A stretch of 64,000 bases of DNA, from the NCBI GenBank assembly GCA_947443645.1, contig CANEXF010000007.1, positions 1 to 64,000 on the forward strand, in the 5' to 3' direction. Positions 53,397 to 62,349 of this stretch are shown piece by piece. Position numbers and translations under genes: made by a program. The first letter of the stretch is position 1; the number at the start of each line of letters is the position of its first letter. A model generated the notes under the pieces. It was not told the DNA's origin. It saw only the letters and a list, made by a program, of their open reading frames with translations, and did no database searches. The stretch is from Comamonadaceae bacterium. Its GTDB lineage: Bacteria > Pseudomonadota > Gammaproteobacteria > Burkholderiales > Burkholderiaceae_C.

Positions 53397-54596
53397 TTAC
53401 TTCCAGTCGGGCTTGCGCGGGTTCAGCCTGGCCGTGGCCATGCGCTGCGGCCAGACAACCTCAAACTCCCCGTGCTGCCACTGGCTCACGCTACCGGGCG
53501 TCGCCGTGTTTTCGCTGCCCGTGAACCTGATGTCGCCAATAATGGTTTTGTGGGTGTTGCCCGCTACATAGTTGCGAATCGCCTTGCGGTCCAGGCCATG
53601 CCTGGCAACCGCCGCAGTCAGGATTTCCAGACCCGCCCAGCAGTGTCCACTGGCCCAGCGATCAGGCTCCTTGCCGGCAAACCGTTTGGCATGGGCATTG
53701 AAATAAGCCTCGGCGCTCAAGCTGGTCTTGCTGTTCCAGGAGCCCATGCCCAGCACGCCCTCGGCGCCAGCAGGTGTCATGACATTTTTATAAAGCTGGA
53801 AAGCCGTGCCCACGGAGGTGAAGAAAAACTTCGGATTCAGGCCCTGCTCCTTGGCCTGCCGGCTCGCCAACAGGGTGTCCGATGGGTAGGTCAAGCCGAC
53901 AAAGGCGTCGGGGTTCTTGTCCTTGATGGCGCGCAATATCGGCGACAGGTCTTTGACATCAGCGGGAAAGCTTTTTTCCTCCACCAGGGTGATGCCGCTG
54001 TCGTGCATGGCGACCTTCAGGGCGGCATAATTTTCAACGCCGAACAGATCATCGACATAAATCACGGCCATGGTTTTCACGCCATTGGCCTTGAGCATGT
54101 CAACCAGCGCATTGCACATGAGCTTCGGCTGCTGCAACAACAAAAACAGGTAAGGCAGCTTTAACTCCACCAAGTGCCGGGAAGTCGCCGTCGGGGCCAG
54201 CAAAGGGTACCCATAGTAATTAGCCACGGGCGCGACCGCGGAATTGGCGTTGCTGCCCCAAGGCGCCAGCACCAGATCGACTTGGTCACGGTACATGAGC
54301 TTTTCGTAGGCGCGGGCACAGACCTCCGCATCGCTGTGATCATCAACGCCCAGCAACTCGATGCGGCGCACAACCCCCTTGACATTGAGGCCGCCAGCGG
54401 CGTTTTGCTGCTCGGCCCACAACAGATAGTTGGGCTCCTGGCTCAGCTGCGCGCCGCCTGCCCAGGGACCCGTACGCGCCAGCGCGTAGCCCACACGCAC
54501 CGGCGCTGCCTGCGCCAGCAGCCCGGGCGCCACCACCATGGCCGCAGCCGCAGCAGCGCTGCGCTTGATGATCTGACGTCGTGTTTTCTCGGCCAA
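53397..54596 (-). CDS. ABC transporter substrate-binding protein (branched-chain amino-acid/amide type)
   Basis: A 399-residue periplasmic binding protein of the LivJ/K family (Peripla_BP_6). The N-terminus has a twin-arginine-like leader (TRRQIIKRSAAAAAAMVVAP), so Tat export is possible. The mature part opens VRVGYALARTGPWAGGAQLS, includes LLAPTATSRHLVEL and VKTMAVIYVDDLFGVENYAA, and ends near the C-terminus with GSENTATPGSVSQWQHGEFE. No permease or ATPase genes are adjacent, so it is an orphan receptor. The ligand is unknown. Confidence 0.9.
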   Translation of the reverse strand: MAEKTRRQIIKRSAAAAAAMVVAPGLLAQAAPVRVGYALARTGPWAGGAQLSQEPNYLLWAEQQNAAGGLNVKGVVRRIELLGVDDHSDAEVCARAYEKLMYRDQVDLVLAPWGSNANSAVAPVANYYGYPLLAPTATSRHLVELKLPYLFLLLQQPKLMCNALVDMLKANGVKTMAVIYVDDLFGVENYAALKVAMHDSGITLVEEKSFPADVKDLSPILRAIKDKNPDAFVGLTYPSDTLLASRQAKEQGLNPKFFFTSVGTAFQLYKNVMTPAGAEGVLGMGSWNSKTSLSAEAYFNAHAKRFAGKEPDRWASGHCWAGLEILTAAVARHGLDRKAIRNYVAGNTHKTIIGDIRFTGSENTATPGSVSQWQHGEFEVVWPQRMATARLNPRKPDWK

Positions 54597-54856
54597 GTTG
54601 GTCTCCGATTCTTCAGTGGCTGCAGATGGATTGACTCGCCTGGCCAGAAATTACTTGCCATTTTGCCATGTCTTACACCGCCAAGACAATGCCTGCGCGG
54701 ACCTGCGATGATTCAAGCCAGCCCGGCCCGCACGCCCACCATCAGACACCACCACGCACCACGCGCACAAAAGCCCTCTTACCCCGCATGTTTGAACACA
54801 AAAAAGAGATTTTGACCAATGAGAGCGGGCGTCACCAGCTACTTTTTTCAGAGCAG

Positions 54857-55111
54857 ATGAGTTGCCGCCCCGGCTGCGGTGCCTGCTGCACTGCGCCGTC
54901 CATCAGCTCGGCTATTCCGGGCATGCCTCAGGGCAAGCCGGCTGGCGTGCGCTGCGTTCAGCTGGACGCGGCCAATCGCTGCATGATCTTCGGCCAGCCC
55001 GGTCGGCCCGCCGTCTGTGGCCAGCTCATGCCGTCTGCCGAGATGTGCGGCACCAGCGCAGCGGCAGCGCTGGCCTGGCTCACGCAACTGGAAACTGCGA
55101 CACGGCCCTGA
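54857..55111 (+). CDS. YkgJ-family cysteine-cluster protein
   Basis: An 84-residue protein with seven Cys, beginning [20 protein letters not shown], then [29 protein letters not shown]. The CxxxCxxCC pattern is the putative zinc or iron-sulfur site of the UPF0153/YkgJ family. The ATG at 54857 gives the usual short form; an ATG at 54788 would add 23 residues. The function is unknown. Confidence 0.88.
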   Translation: MSCRPGCGACCTAPSISSAIPGMPQGKPAGVRCVQLDAANRCMIFGQPGRPAVCGQLMPSAEMCGTSAAAALAWLTQLETATRP

Positions 55112-55180
55112 CCAAGCCATCGTCAAGGCTGGAGCCGAGGCCGTTCGCAGGCGCAATGAAAACCCGGAAAGCCAGGAAAG

Positions 55181-56035
55181 CTACAAGTCCTGAGTTGCCA
55201 GCCGGCCGAGCAGGTCGTCCACGGGCTTGCCGGCAGGCGCAGAGGGCGCATCGCCCTGGTCTACCGTGAGCGTCTTGCGCAGCATGCGCACATCGCCAAA
55301 AATGGTGGCAAAAGCCACATCCTTGGCATCACGCCCGGTGCCGACGCGCACCAGCCGGTCAATCGGCGCCATCTGGGTCGGGTCAAACACCACCCAGCGG
55401 TCGCCCAACCAGGCCTCGAACACCGCATGAAAATCCTGTGGCGGCTCTTCAAAATAGACGTAGCCGACCACCAGCCGCGCCGGGATGTTCAAGGCCCGGC
55501 ACAGCGTGATGCCAAGATGGGCGAAATCGCGGCAAACGCCGGCGCGCTGCACAAACACCTCCTGGGCGGTGGTCGTCGAACTGCTGAAGCCCGGCAAGTA
55601 CAAAATGGAATCGTGGATCCAGCGTTCGACCGCGTGAACCCGGCTGATACCCGGCGGCAAATGGCCAAACAGCTGCTGTGCTGCGCGACTCATCACGTCG
55701 GACTCGCAGTAACGGCTGGGCATGAGGTAAGGCAGCACTTCGTCGGGCAGCGCCGTCACCGGCGTCTCCTCAAGATCTGCAGGCACCCTCAGCGGCCTGA
55801 GTTCGACGCTGGCGCGGTAATTGACCGTCAGCACACCCTTGGGTGCGTCCAGCCGGAAAAAACGGTTACCGCTGCGCTCATCGCCAAAGGTTCGCAGCTT
55901 CATGCTGGGGGTGATGGTCAGGCGCTCCTGAACGATGCGGTGCGAGGCATGAAAAGCCGCTTCGATGTGGAACAAAAAATGCGCGGGTCGGTTGACCTCG
56001 TACTCCAGCAACAGGTCAACGGTCGAGGTATGCAT
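55181..56035 (-). CDS. Transglutaminase-like cysteine protease family protein
   Basis: A 284-residue protein. An N-terminal beta domain of the bacterial transglutaminase-like group (LLLEYEVNRPAHFLFHIEAA) is followed by the catalytic core: Cys in VQRAGVCRDFAHLGITLCRA, His in FHAVFEAWLGDRW and Asp in VVFDPTQMAPIDRL, the full triad in order. Enzymes of this fold are proteases or amidases rather than true crosslinkers in bacteria. It is the last gene of a leftward trio after a DUF1328 protein and a short unknown gene. Confidence 0.9.
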   Translation of the reverse strand: MHTSTVDLLLEYEVNRPAHFLFHIEAAFHASHRIVQERLTITPSMKLRTFGDERSGNRFFRLDAPKGVLTVNYRASVELRPLRVPADLEETPVTALPDEVLPYLMPSRYCESDVMSRAAQQLFGHLPPGISRVHAVERWIHDSILYLPGFSSSTTTAQEVFVQRAGVCRDFAHLGITLCRALNIPARLVVGYVYFEEPPQDFHAVFEAWLGDRWVVFDPTQMAPIDRLVRVGTGRDAKDVAFATIFGDVRMLRKTLTVDQGDAPSAPAGKPVDDLLGRLATQDL

Positions 56036-56099
56036 GAGACTTTCAAAACGTGGGGGAGACAACAGGGATAGCGAATGGCCGCCAAGTTGCGGCCGTGCC

Positions 56100-56420
56100 T
56101 CAAAGCGGGGTGCGGCGTTCAGGCGCTTTCCCATCGGGCGCCAAAAACCAGTGGTCACAGGTGACCGCCACAATGTGCGCGGCGCGCTCCATGATCTGCG
56201 TGCCATCGTGTCGCCGCAAGCGCGCCTTGAGACGGTTGACCAGCAAAAACTCGGCCATGCGGGCATGAAAACCGATCGCCTTTTGGGACAGTGTGTCCTG
56301 CACCCGGAAATGGCGTGGTGCCGCGTCTGCGCGAAAAAGCCTGCGTCCAAAGCGCGCCATCAGCCCGACCGCCCCACGCCCGCGGGCTGGCGGCTGATGG
56401 TGGGCAGGCGAGGCAGACAT
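56100..56420 (-). CDS. Hypothetical protein between DUF1328 and transglutaminase genes
   Basis: A 106-residue frame starting at the base after the DUF1328 stop. It contains DTLSQKAIGFHARMAEFLLV, NRLKARLRRHDGTQIMERAA and HIVAVTCDHWFLAPDGKAPE, a plausible folded sequence without membrane segments. Support comes from stop-start coupling with the DUF1328 gene and from filling the only space before the transglutaminase gene. No family is recognised and the frame is high-GC, so it could be chance. Confidence 0.5.
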   Translation of the reverse strand: MSASPAHHQPPARGRGAVGLMARFGRRLFRADAAPRHFRVQDTLSQKAIGFHARMAEFLLVNRLKARLRRHDGTQIMERAAHIVAVTCDHWFLAPDGKAPERRTPL

Positions 56421-56606
56421 TTACTTGAGTGCATTTTTTGCCGCGCCCACACCAAGCGCAGCCAACACAACAAACACGACGGCCAGAATCAGGAACAGGC
56501 CAAAGAAAATCTTGGCAATACCGGCCGAGCCGGCGGCAATACCGCCAAAGCCGAGCGCACCAGCGACCAGCGAGATCAAGGCAAAAATGATGGCGTACTT
56601 CAGCAT
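56421..56606 (-). CDS. DUF1328 (YtjA-type) small membrane protein
   Basis: A 61-residue protein with two hydrophobic helices: [20 protein letters not shown] and [20 protein letters not shown]. It ends AAKNALK. This is the standard DUF1328 layout, found in many proteobacteria and often stress-induced, without known molecular function. GGAGAC lies seven bases before the ATG at 56606. Confidence 0.88.
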   Translation of the reverse strand: MLKYAIIFALISLVAGALGFGGIAAGSAGIAKIFFGLFLILAVVFVVLAALGVGAAKNALK

Positions 56607-56737
56607 CAAGGTCTCCTTGTGAGCACGGCCACAGGCGCCGTGCCGGGATTAAACAAGTCCTTGATGCTAAAAGTGGCCCTGTAAGGCAGGCATCAGCTGC
56701 CCACGCATTGGACTGTAGGACAAAACCCGGCTCGGCT

Positions 56738-56787
56738 TGCTATTTTTTATATAGCTGCTCGCGCTTGCTGCTATTGGCCTGTAGCAG
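56738..56787. repeat. Dispersed intergenic repeat (ATAGCTGCTCGCGC core)
   Basis: TGCTATTTTTTATATAGCTG is followed by CTCGCGCTTGCTGCTATTGG and CCTGTAGCAGC. The ATAGCTGCTCGCGCT stretch is identical to that in the metH insertion. It lies between the DUF1328 and AsmA-like genes. Confidence 0.75.
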
Positions 56788-56819
56788 CAAGGCCTAAAAA
56801 TTACAGGTAACGTGCAGCG

Positions 56820-58154
56820 TCACTTGCCAAAAAGCTTGTTCAAGCCCTCGCCCAGCCGGTCGCCGAGCTTGACGCCGGCGCCTGTGCCCACACCCGGCAT
56901 GATGGCCGTGCCTATGGCCGCACCGATCAGCGCCGAGCGCGACAAGGCGACTTCCGGCTTGTCCAGCGTGCCGCCCACGCTCAAAGGCACGCCGACGACG
57001 CTGCCGAGTTGGCTGTCGCCGGAGAAGTCCACCGCGATACGGCCGTTCAGCGTCCGGGCCGGCGACACCGTGACCTCGCCGCTGGCACTCAGGACGCCGG
57101 AAGTTGCCAGCAAATGACTCAGCTGCACCGTGCGCCCCTGCGTGCTGACCTGGCCTTTGAGCGTTTGCAAGCGGGTCTCGCCGCCACGGCTCAAGCCCAC
57201 AGTTTTGACCGCCTTGGCCAGATCAATGCCGTGCAGGATCGCGTCGCGAACAGTAAAGCTGCTTTGCGTCTGCAAGGCCTGCACCAACTCACCGGTCGTG
57301 GCGGCACGCGCGCTAAAGCTGGTGTGGGCGTCGAGCAGACCGCTCAGTGGCCGGTTGGGGGCGGTCAGCGCCGAGACCTCAACCCCCAGCGTCTGCAGCT
57401 CGCCCTGCATCAGCAAGGCATCACCCGCCTTGCTGCCTGGTCGCTGCATGCGGAGCTGGCCCGCCACCTTGCCGTCACCCACATCCAGACGCAGCGACCA
57501 TTGCTGAGGCAGCGCCCCGTCCGCCGTGACAGCCGGCGATGCGAGCTCGCGCTTGAGCTCTGCGCTCAAACCCTTCAAATGTCCCTGTGTGAGCTTGAGC
57601 GTGGCGCTGTCAGGCAAGCCGTCGTCGGCCAGACGCGCATCGGCGTCCAGCGTGGTGGCGTTACCGGCGGCGTTGATCCAGGTGACATCCTCAAGCAGTG
57701 TCCGGCGCGGCCAACCCGGTAAGCCCAGAGCCACGGATGCAGCGGCTTCTGGCGCTTTCTGGACGGGCGCAAGCTGCTTCTTTTTTTGTAGCGCCAGCAG
57801 CACCGCGTCGATGCCGGTCTGCGGCAGTTGGGCCTGGCGCACGACCAGCGTGGAGATCACCAGCTGCCCCGCTAGCAGCGCCTGCCACTGCGGCCTGACC
57901 TCCACGCGCCCCAGCGTCAGTGCCGGCGTGCTGCGTATTTCAATGCTGCTGACCGCCAGCGCGGGCAGGGGCCAGATCGTCACCTGCACGCTGCCCAGCG
58001 AGACCGGCACGCCCAGGGCCGCAGCCGCTTGAAGCGCCGCACGCTGCCTGAAGTCAGCAGAGTCAACCCAGCCCTGCAGTGCGAACGCCAGCGCAGCCAG
58101 CAAAGCCAGCAGCGCCAGTGCAATACCAATAAGCCATTTGAGAATGTTTGCCAT
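56820..58154 (-). CDS. AsmA-family-like envelope protein, paralogue 2
   Basis: A 444-residue protein with an N-terminal anchor (WLIGIALALLALLAALAFAL) and an AsmA-type body (GVPVSLGSVQVTIWPLPALA; RVEVRPQWQALLAGQLVIST). The AsmA_2-like repeat SHLLATSGVLSASGEVTVSP is near 360, and the C-terminal tail SALIGAAIGTAIMPGVGTGA is glycine-rich. It shares architecture and tail with the protein at 42.2-43.4 kb. A bridging or lipid-transfer role in the envelope is inferred from the family. The ATG at 58154 is preferred to one 16 codons upstream. Confidence 0.82.
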   Translation of the reverse strand: MANILKWLIGIALALLALLAALAFALQGWVDSADFRQRAALQAAAALGVPVSLGSVQVTIWPLPALAVSSIEIRSTPALTLGRVEVRPQWQALLAGQLVISTLVVRQAQLPQTGIDAVLLALQKKKQLAPVQKAPEAAASVALGLPGWPRRTLLEDVTWINAAGNATTLDADARLADDGLPDSATLKLTQGHLKGLSAELKRELASPAVTADGALPQQWSLRLDVGDGKVAGQLRMQRPGSKAGDALLMQGELQTLGVEVSALTAPNRPLSGLLDAHTSFSARAATTGELVQALQTQSSFTVRDAILHGIDLAKAVKTVGLSRGGETRLQTLKGQVSTQGRTVQLSHLLATSGVLSASGEVTVSPARTLNGRIAVDFSGDSQLGSVVGVPLSVGGTLDKPEVALSRSALIGAAIGTAIMPGVGTGAGVKLGDRLGEGLNKLFGK

Positions 58155-58358
58155 TCGGCCATTCTGGCGAGTTTCTTTGGCGCTGTGAACAGAAAAATGC
58201 ATGCCGCGCTGTTGGCTGCTTGCTGTTTACCGGGCATTGCAAGCGCAGCGCTGCGAGAATGTCGGCTTGCCGCTAGCGTCGTGGGCCGCAGCCCGCCATG
58301 GCCCGGCCCAGCCACAACCTCTCAGGCGCATCGCGCGCCGCCCATCAATAGGACATTC

Positions 58359-58967
58359 ATGAAGCTTTACTACTCCCCCGGCGCCTGCTCCCTGTCAACA
58401 CGCATCACGCTGATCGAAGCCGGCATGGAATTTGAGGCCATCAAGGCGCCGACCAAGACGCACCTGCTGCCAGACGGCAGCGACTACTACAGCATCAACC
58501 CACTAGGCTACGTGCCACTGCTGGAGCTTGACGACGGCACACGTCTGACAGAAGGACCCGCCATCGCGCAATACATCGCCGACCAGGTGCCTGAAAAAAA
58601 ACTCGCTCCAGCCAACGCAACCGTAGCCCGTGCGCAAATGCAGTCCTGGCTCAACTTCATCGGCACCGAACTGCACAAGAACTTTGCCCCGCTGTTCAAC
58701 CCGGCCACGCCAGCCGAGTACAAAACGCTGACCATCGAAAAACTGCTGTCGCGCCTGACCTGGGTGGACGCGCAACTGGCCGGCAAGACCTATCTCATGG
58801 GTGAGGATTTCAGCGTTGCTGATCCCTATCTGTTCAATGTGACAAATTGGGCGCCGCTGGTCAAAGTCGACATCTCCGCTTTGGCCCATCTGGCCGCTTA
58901 CCGCGCGCGCATCGCAGCGCGTCCAGCGGTGCAGGCCGCCATGAAGGCTGAAGGCCTGATCAAGTAA
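58359..58967 (+). CDS. Glutathione S-transferase (beta-class-like)
   Basis: A 202-residue GST. The N-terminal thioredoxin-like domain is MKLYYSPGACSLSTRITLIE, where the Cys10 region is the beta-class active site. INPLGYVPLLELDDGTRLTE carries the cis-Pro and glutathione contacts, and the helical C-domain includes the N-capping box YLMGEDFSVADPYLF. It is cytoplasmic and dimeric by family. It is followed on the same strand by an Old Yellow Enzyme gene 129 bases on. Confidence 0.95.
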   Translation: MKLYYSPGACSLSTRITLIEAGMEFEAIKAPTKTHLLPDGSDYYSINPLGYVPLLELDDGTRLTEGPAIAQYIADQVPEKKLAPANATVARAQMQSWLNFIGTELHKNFAPLFNPATPAEYKTLTIEKLLSRLTWVDAQLAGKTYLMGEDFSVADPYLFNVTNWAPLVKVDISALAHLAAYRARIAARPAVQAAMKAEGLIK

Positions 58968-59096
58968 AGCCCGGTCGTGGTCTTTTGATTTGCAGCAAAG
59001 ACCCCAACTAATTGGTGAGGTTGAATACAAAAAGCCACGCCCCCGTTTCATGGCTGCTTGCCAGACGAAACCTTCTTTCACTTTCAAGCCACTTTT

Positions 59097-60212
59097 ATGA
59101 CCACTTCCACACGCACCTTGTTTGACCCAGTAACAGTAGGTGAGCTCAAGCTCGCCAACCGCATCGTGATGGCGCCATTGACGCGCAACCGCTCACCGGA
59201 CGCCGTGCCGCCGCCAATCGTCGCCACCTACTACGCCCAGCGCGCCAGCGCAGGCCTGTTGATCAGCGAGGCCACCGCCATCAGCCAGCAGGGCCAGGGC
59301 TATTCGGATGTGCCCGGCCTGTATGGCACCGAGCAGCTTGACGGCTGGAAGCGCGTGACCCAGGCCGTGCATGACAAAGGCGGCAAAATTGTGGTGCAAC
59401 TGTGGCATGTGGGCCGCGTTTCACACCACGACCTGCAACCAGACGGCGGCCAGCCCGTGGCGCCCTCGGCGATCACGGCCAAAACCAAAACCGTGTTGAT
59501 CCGCAAAGGCGTTCCGACCTTTGTCGACACCTCTGCACCGCGCGCACTCGATGCGCAAGAATTGCCGGAGATCGTGCACAGCTTCCAGGCGGCGGCACGC
59601 AATGCGGTCGAGACCGCAAGCTTTGATGGCGTGGAAATCCACGGCGCGAACGGCTATTTGCTCGACCAGTTTCTCAAAAGCGGCTCCAACCAGCGTACCG
59701 ACGATTACGGCGGCAGCATTGAAAACCGCGCGCGCCTGCTGCTCGAAGTGGTGCGCGCCGTCACCGCAGCCGTAGGCGGCGGCCGCACCGGCATACGCCT
59801 GTCACCGGTGACACCGGCCAATGACGTCCATGACGCCGACCCACAGCCGCTGTTTGACTATGTGGTGCGCCAGCTGGCCCCACTGAATCTGGCCTTTATC
59901 CACATCATTGAAGGCGCCACCGGTGGCCCGCGCGAGCTGCCAGACCGTCCGTTTGACTATGCAGCCCTCAAGGCGGCCTACCGTCATGCTGGCGGCAAAG
60001 CTGCCTGGATGGTCAACAACGGCTATGACAAGGCGCTGGCCGAAAAAGCCGTGGCCGAAGGCGCTGACCTCGTGGCTTTTGGCAGGCCCTATATCGCCAA
60101 TCCTGACTTGGTGGAACGCCTGCGTGTCAACGCCCCCCTCAACACACCTGACCAGGCAACGTTTTACGGTGGTGGCGCAAAGGGCTACACCGACTATCCC
60201 ACGCTTGCCTGA
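59097..60212 (+). CDS. Old Yellow Enzyme family alkene reductase (NemA-like)
   Basis: A 371-residue FMN TIM-barrel enzyme: LFDPVTVGELKLANRIVMAP, LTRNRSPDAVPPPIVATYYA, QLWHVGRVSH, GVEIHGANGYLLDQFLKSGS, NQRTDDYGGSIENRARLLLE and DLVAFGRPYIANPDLVERL. His and Asn in HGAN match the substrate-activating pair. NemA-type enzymes reduce activated alkenes, N-ethylmaleimide and nitro-esters with NADPH. The neighbouring GST suggests shared detoxification of electrophiles. The ATG at 59097 matches the family start. Confidence 0.95.
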   Translation: MTTSTRTLFDPVTVGELKLANRIVMAPLTRNRSPDAVPPPIVATYYAQRASAGLLISEATAISQQGQGYSDVPGLYGTEQLDGWKRVTQAVHDKGGKIVVQLWHVGRVSHHDLQPDGGQPVAPSAITAKTKTVLIRKGVPTFVDTSAPRALDAQELPEIVHSFQAAARNAVETASFDGVEIHGANGYLLDQFLKSGSNQRTDDYGGSIENRARLLLEVVRAVTAAVGGGRTGIRLSPVTPANDVHDADPQPLFDYVVRQLAPLNLAFIHIIEGATGGPRELPDRPFDYAALKAAYRHAGGKAAWMVNNGYDKALAEKAVAEGADLVAFGRPYIANPDLVERLRVNAPLNTPDQATFYGGGAKGYTDYPTLA

Positions 60213-60225
60213 AGTGTTTTAAGGC

Positions 60226-60810
60226 TCAGGAGGCCCCCAAGCCAATCGGTGCGGGGGCCTTTGTGACGATTCGCGTGAACAGCCGCTCAAAAGCCTCGCC
60301 CGGCGGGTTCGGGCTGGCCAGCGGATCACAGTTGGTGGCAAAGGCCGCATCCAGCTCAAGCCAGTCGGCGCTTGCCAAGCCCTTCGCGGCGGCTGGCAGA
60401 ATTACGGACTCTTCAAGCCGCATGTGCTCGAGATAAAAAGCCACGTACTTGCGCGCCGCCACTTCAAAGCCCGCGCGGCGGGTATCTCCGAGCAACTCCC
60501 AAGCGGTCAACTCATGCTGAAGGTTGCGCACGTTCTGCTCGCCGCTCATGTGGTCGCGTTCGAGCCGCTCCACGGCCGCCATGGTTTCGGGCGCCACCCT
60601 GACAACCTTGGGGAACAGCAAATCGGACTCCTTGGGGTGGTGCAGCCGCTCGGGAAACTCGTCGATGTAAAAAAGCATGGCGCGCAACACGTTGAAAAAC
60701 GTTTCGGGCTCATCCATCGGGCCACGATCGAGCAGCATCAGCATGGACCTGAGCATGGCAGACAGGGCGGCATGTTCGTCGCGAATGACGCGCAGGGCGG
60801 TGTGGTCCAT
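60226..60810 (-). CDS. Hemerythrin-like domain protein
   Basis: A 194-residue four-helix protein. It contains possible iron ligands in IRDEHAALSAMLRSML, FPERLHHPKESDLLFP, ERDHMSGEQNVRNLQHE and YLEHMRLEESVILPAA. These match the spaced HxxxE/HxxxD pattern of hemerythrin HHE domains that bind a di-iron centre and sense or carry O2 or NO. AAGGATT lies before the ATG at 60810. Its partner is unknown; it converges with the OYE gene 13 bases apart. Confidence 0.92.
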   Translation of the reverse strand: MDHTALRVIRDEHAALSAMLRSMLMLLDRGPMDEPETFFNVLRAMLFYIDEFPERLHHPKESDLLFPKVVRVAPETMAAVERLERDHMSGEQNVRNLQHELTAWELLGDTRRAGFEVAARKYVAFYLEHMRLEESVILPAAAKGLASADWLELDAAFATNCDPLASPNPPGEAFERLFTRIVTKAPAPIGLGAS

Positions 60811-60915
60811 AAATCCTTGGTCTGGTTCTAGTTCAAACGCGCAGCTTCCCACCAGCGCGACCAGCAGGTCTTGATACAGATCAAGCGATCGGCTGGCGCG
60901 CCGACGCCAGGCGGG

Positions 60916-62265
60916 CTAAAACTCAGTGTGCAGGCGCACCGACACCACCCGCACCGGGCCTCGGTCGGCGTTATAGGCTGGGTTGCGGATGAACTGCACA
61001 CCCAGGCTAAGCGCACTGCGCTGCAAAACGTTAAGGCCAATGCTGTAGTAGCCCTCAACGATGGCCTCGGGCCGGTAATTCAAACGCCCGTCGCCAACGA
61101 AGAATCCGCTGCCACCCGCCGCCAGGAAAGCCTGGTGCGAGGCCGACAAGCCATTGCGCGCATAAGCCACGGCCAGTGTGTCCTGCGCCCGGCTCCAGGC
61201 CGCGCCCTTGACGTTCACACCCAGCGACAACGAGCGGTCTATCTCTGCAAAAGCAAAAGCCTCCGATTCGCCATCGCTGCGGCCCAGGCGGGCAAACATC
61301 CCGGCATCGCTGGTCAGCGACTGCTCCAGATTGACGCCCCAGCCTTGTTTGGTACGCAACTGACGCACAGCAGCTACGGCCGGCACGCCGCCTTGCGCAG
61401 AAGCCAGCGCCGCATCAAAGCCGCCCATCACCGCGCGGTTGCGAAACAGCAAAAGGCGCGCCTTACCGCCCTGTCCGGCCAGCGCATAGGCCTTTTCAAA
61501 CTCTATCTGGTCGCCATAGTGGCTCGCCAGCGCGCGGTCCAGCGCCAGGCCGTTGGACTCGCGAGGCTGCATGAAACGCCCGACACGAACCGCCCAGTCG
61601 TCCCGGAAATACTCCAGCGCCGCACCCATGGAATAGCCGCGTGCATCGGCCGCAAAATCGTAGGCGCCATGCGTCAGGAAAGACCAGTTCATGAACTGGG
61701 TGCGCGGGTCGTGCGCGTAGACGTTGGCATCAAAGATATCCGACACCGCCAGATTGCCCGCCGTCAGAACCACGCGGTTTTTGTCGCGCGCGCCGCCCAG
61801 CTGGTTGGCGTCCGAGGCGACGGCCTCCGCTCCGCCACCCAAGCCCCAGCTCTGGCGCACAAACAGCCGGGCGCGGTACAGGACCGGGTTGCTGCCAGCG
61901 GTTTTTTGCAGCTCGGCATTGCTCAGGCCGCCCAGCCCGGTCAGGCGCGACATCGGCACGCCCTGCACCAGCTCGGGGTTGAAATACAGCTCGGTGCCGC
62001 GGCCCAGACGCCAGCCCAGATAGGCCGTGGACGTGAAGGAATAGCTTTTTTCAGCCGCGGCAGACAAGCTGTTGACGCCCGAATAAGCCGCCGGGAAAGC
62101 CGGCTTGACCTGCCAGATGTAAGTGGCCTGGAATTTGGCATTGGCCGCTTCTGGCGCGGGCAAGTCGTCCTGCGCCTGCGCCGCAGCTGCGCACACCAGC
62201 GCCAGCAGCAGCGTCGCGGCGAAAGGTTTCAAGCGGGGGTTAAAGCGAAGGTTCGCGAAGCGCAT
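60916..62265 (-). CDS. OprB-like carbohydrate-selective outer-membrane porin
   Basis: A 449-residue outer-membrane protein. The signal peptide ends AAAAQAQ. It has many amphipathic strands and the family-typical AYLGWRLGRGTELYFNPELV, TAGNLAVSDIFDANVYAHDP, SMGAALEYFRDDWAVRVGRF. The C-terminal FIRNPAYNADRGPVRVVSVR ends in Phe. These are features of OprB/alginate-export-type beta-barrels. It lies upstream of a sensor kinase on the opposite end of the transcript order, so co-regulation is possible but not shown. The exact solute is unknown. Confidence 0.85.
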   Translation of the reverse strand: MRFANLRFNPRLKPFAATLLLALVCAAAAQAQDDLPAPEAANAKFQATYIWQVKPAFPAAYSGVNSLSAAAEKSYSFTSTAYLGWRLGRGTELYFNPELVQGVPMSRLTGLGGLSNAELQKTAGSNPVLYRARLFVRQSWGLGGGAEAVASDANQLGGARDKNRVVLTAGNLAVSDIFDANVYAHDPRTQFMNWSFLTHGAYDFAADARGYSMGAALEYFRDDWAVRVGRFMQPRESNGLALDRALASHYGDQIEFEKAYALAGQGGKARLLLFRNRAVMGGFDAALASAQGGVPAVAAVRQLRTKQGWGVNLEQSLTSDAGMFARLGRSDGESEAFAFAEIDRSLSLGVNVKGAAWSRAQDTLAVAYARNGLSASHQAFLAAGGSGFFVGDGRLNYRPEAIVEGYYSIGLNVLQRSALSLGVQFIRNPAYNADRGPVRVVSVRLHTEF

Positions 62266-62349
62266 CAGCAAAATAAGGCCATAGGTTGGGAGTGGAAGGA
62301 GCTGGCGGACCAGGACGGCACAAACGCGAAAGCTTACGGGCGCTTTGTG

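Noticed and set aside
51414-54164. Very long plus-strand frame opposite mnmG, the toxin-antitoxin pair and a binding protein
   Set aside because: It spans several well-supported genes on the other strand and its translation is a low-complexity shadow.
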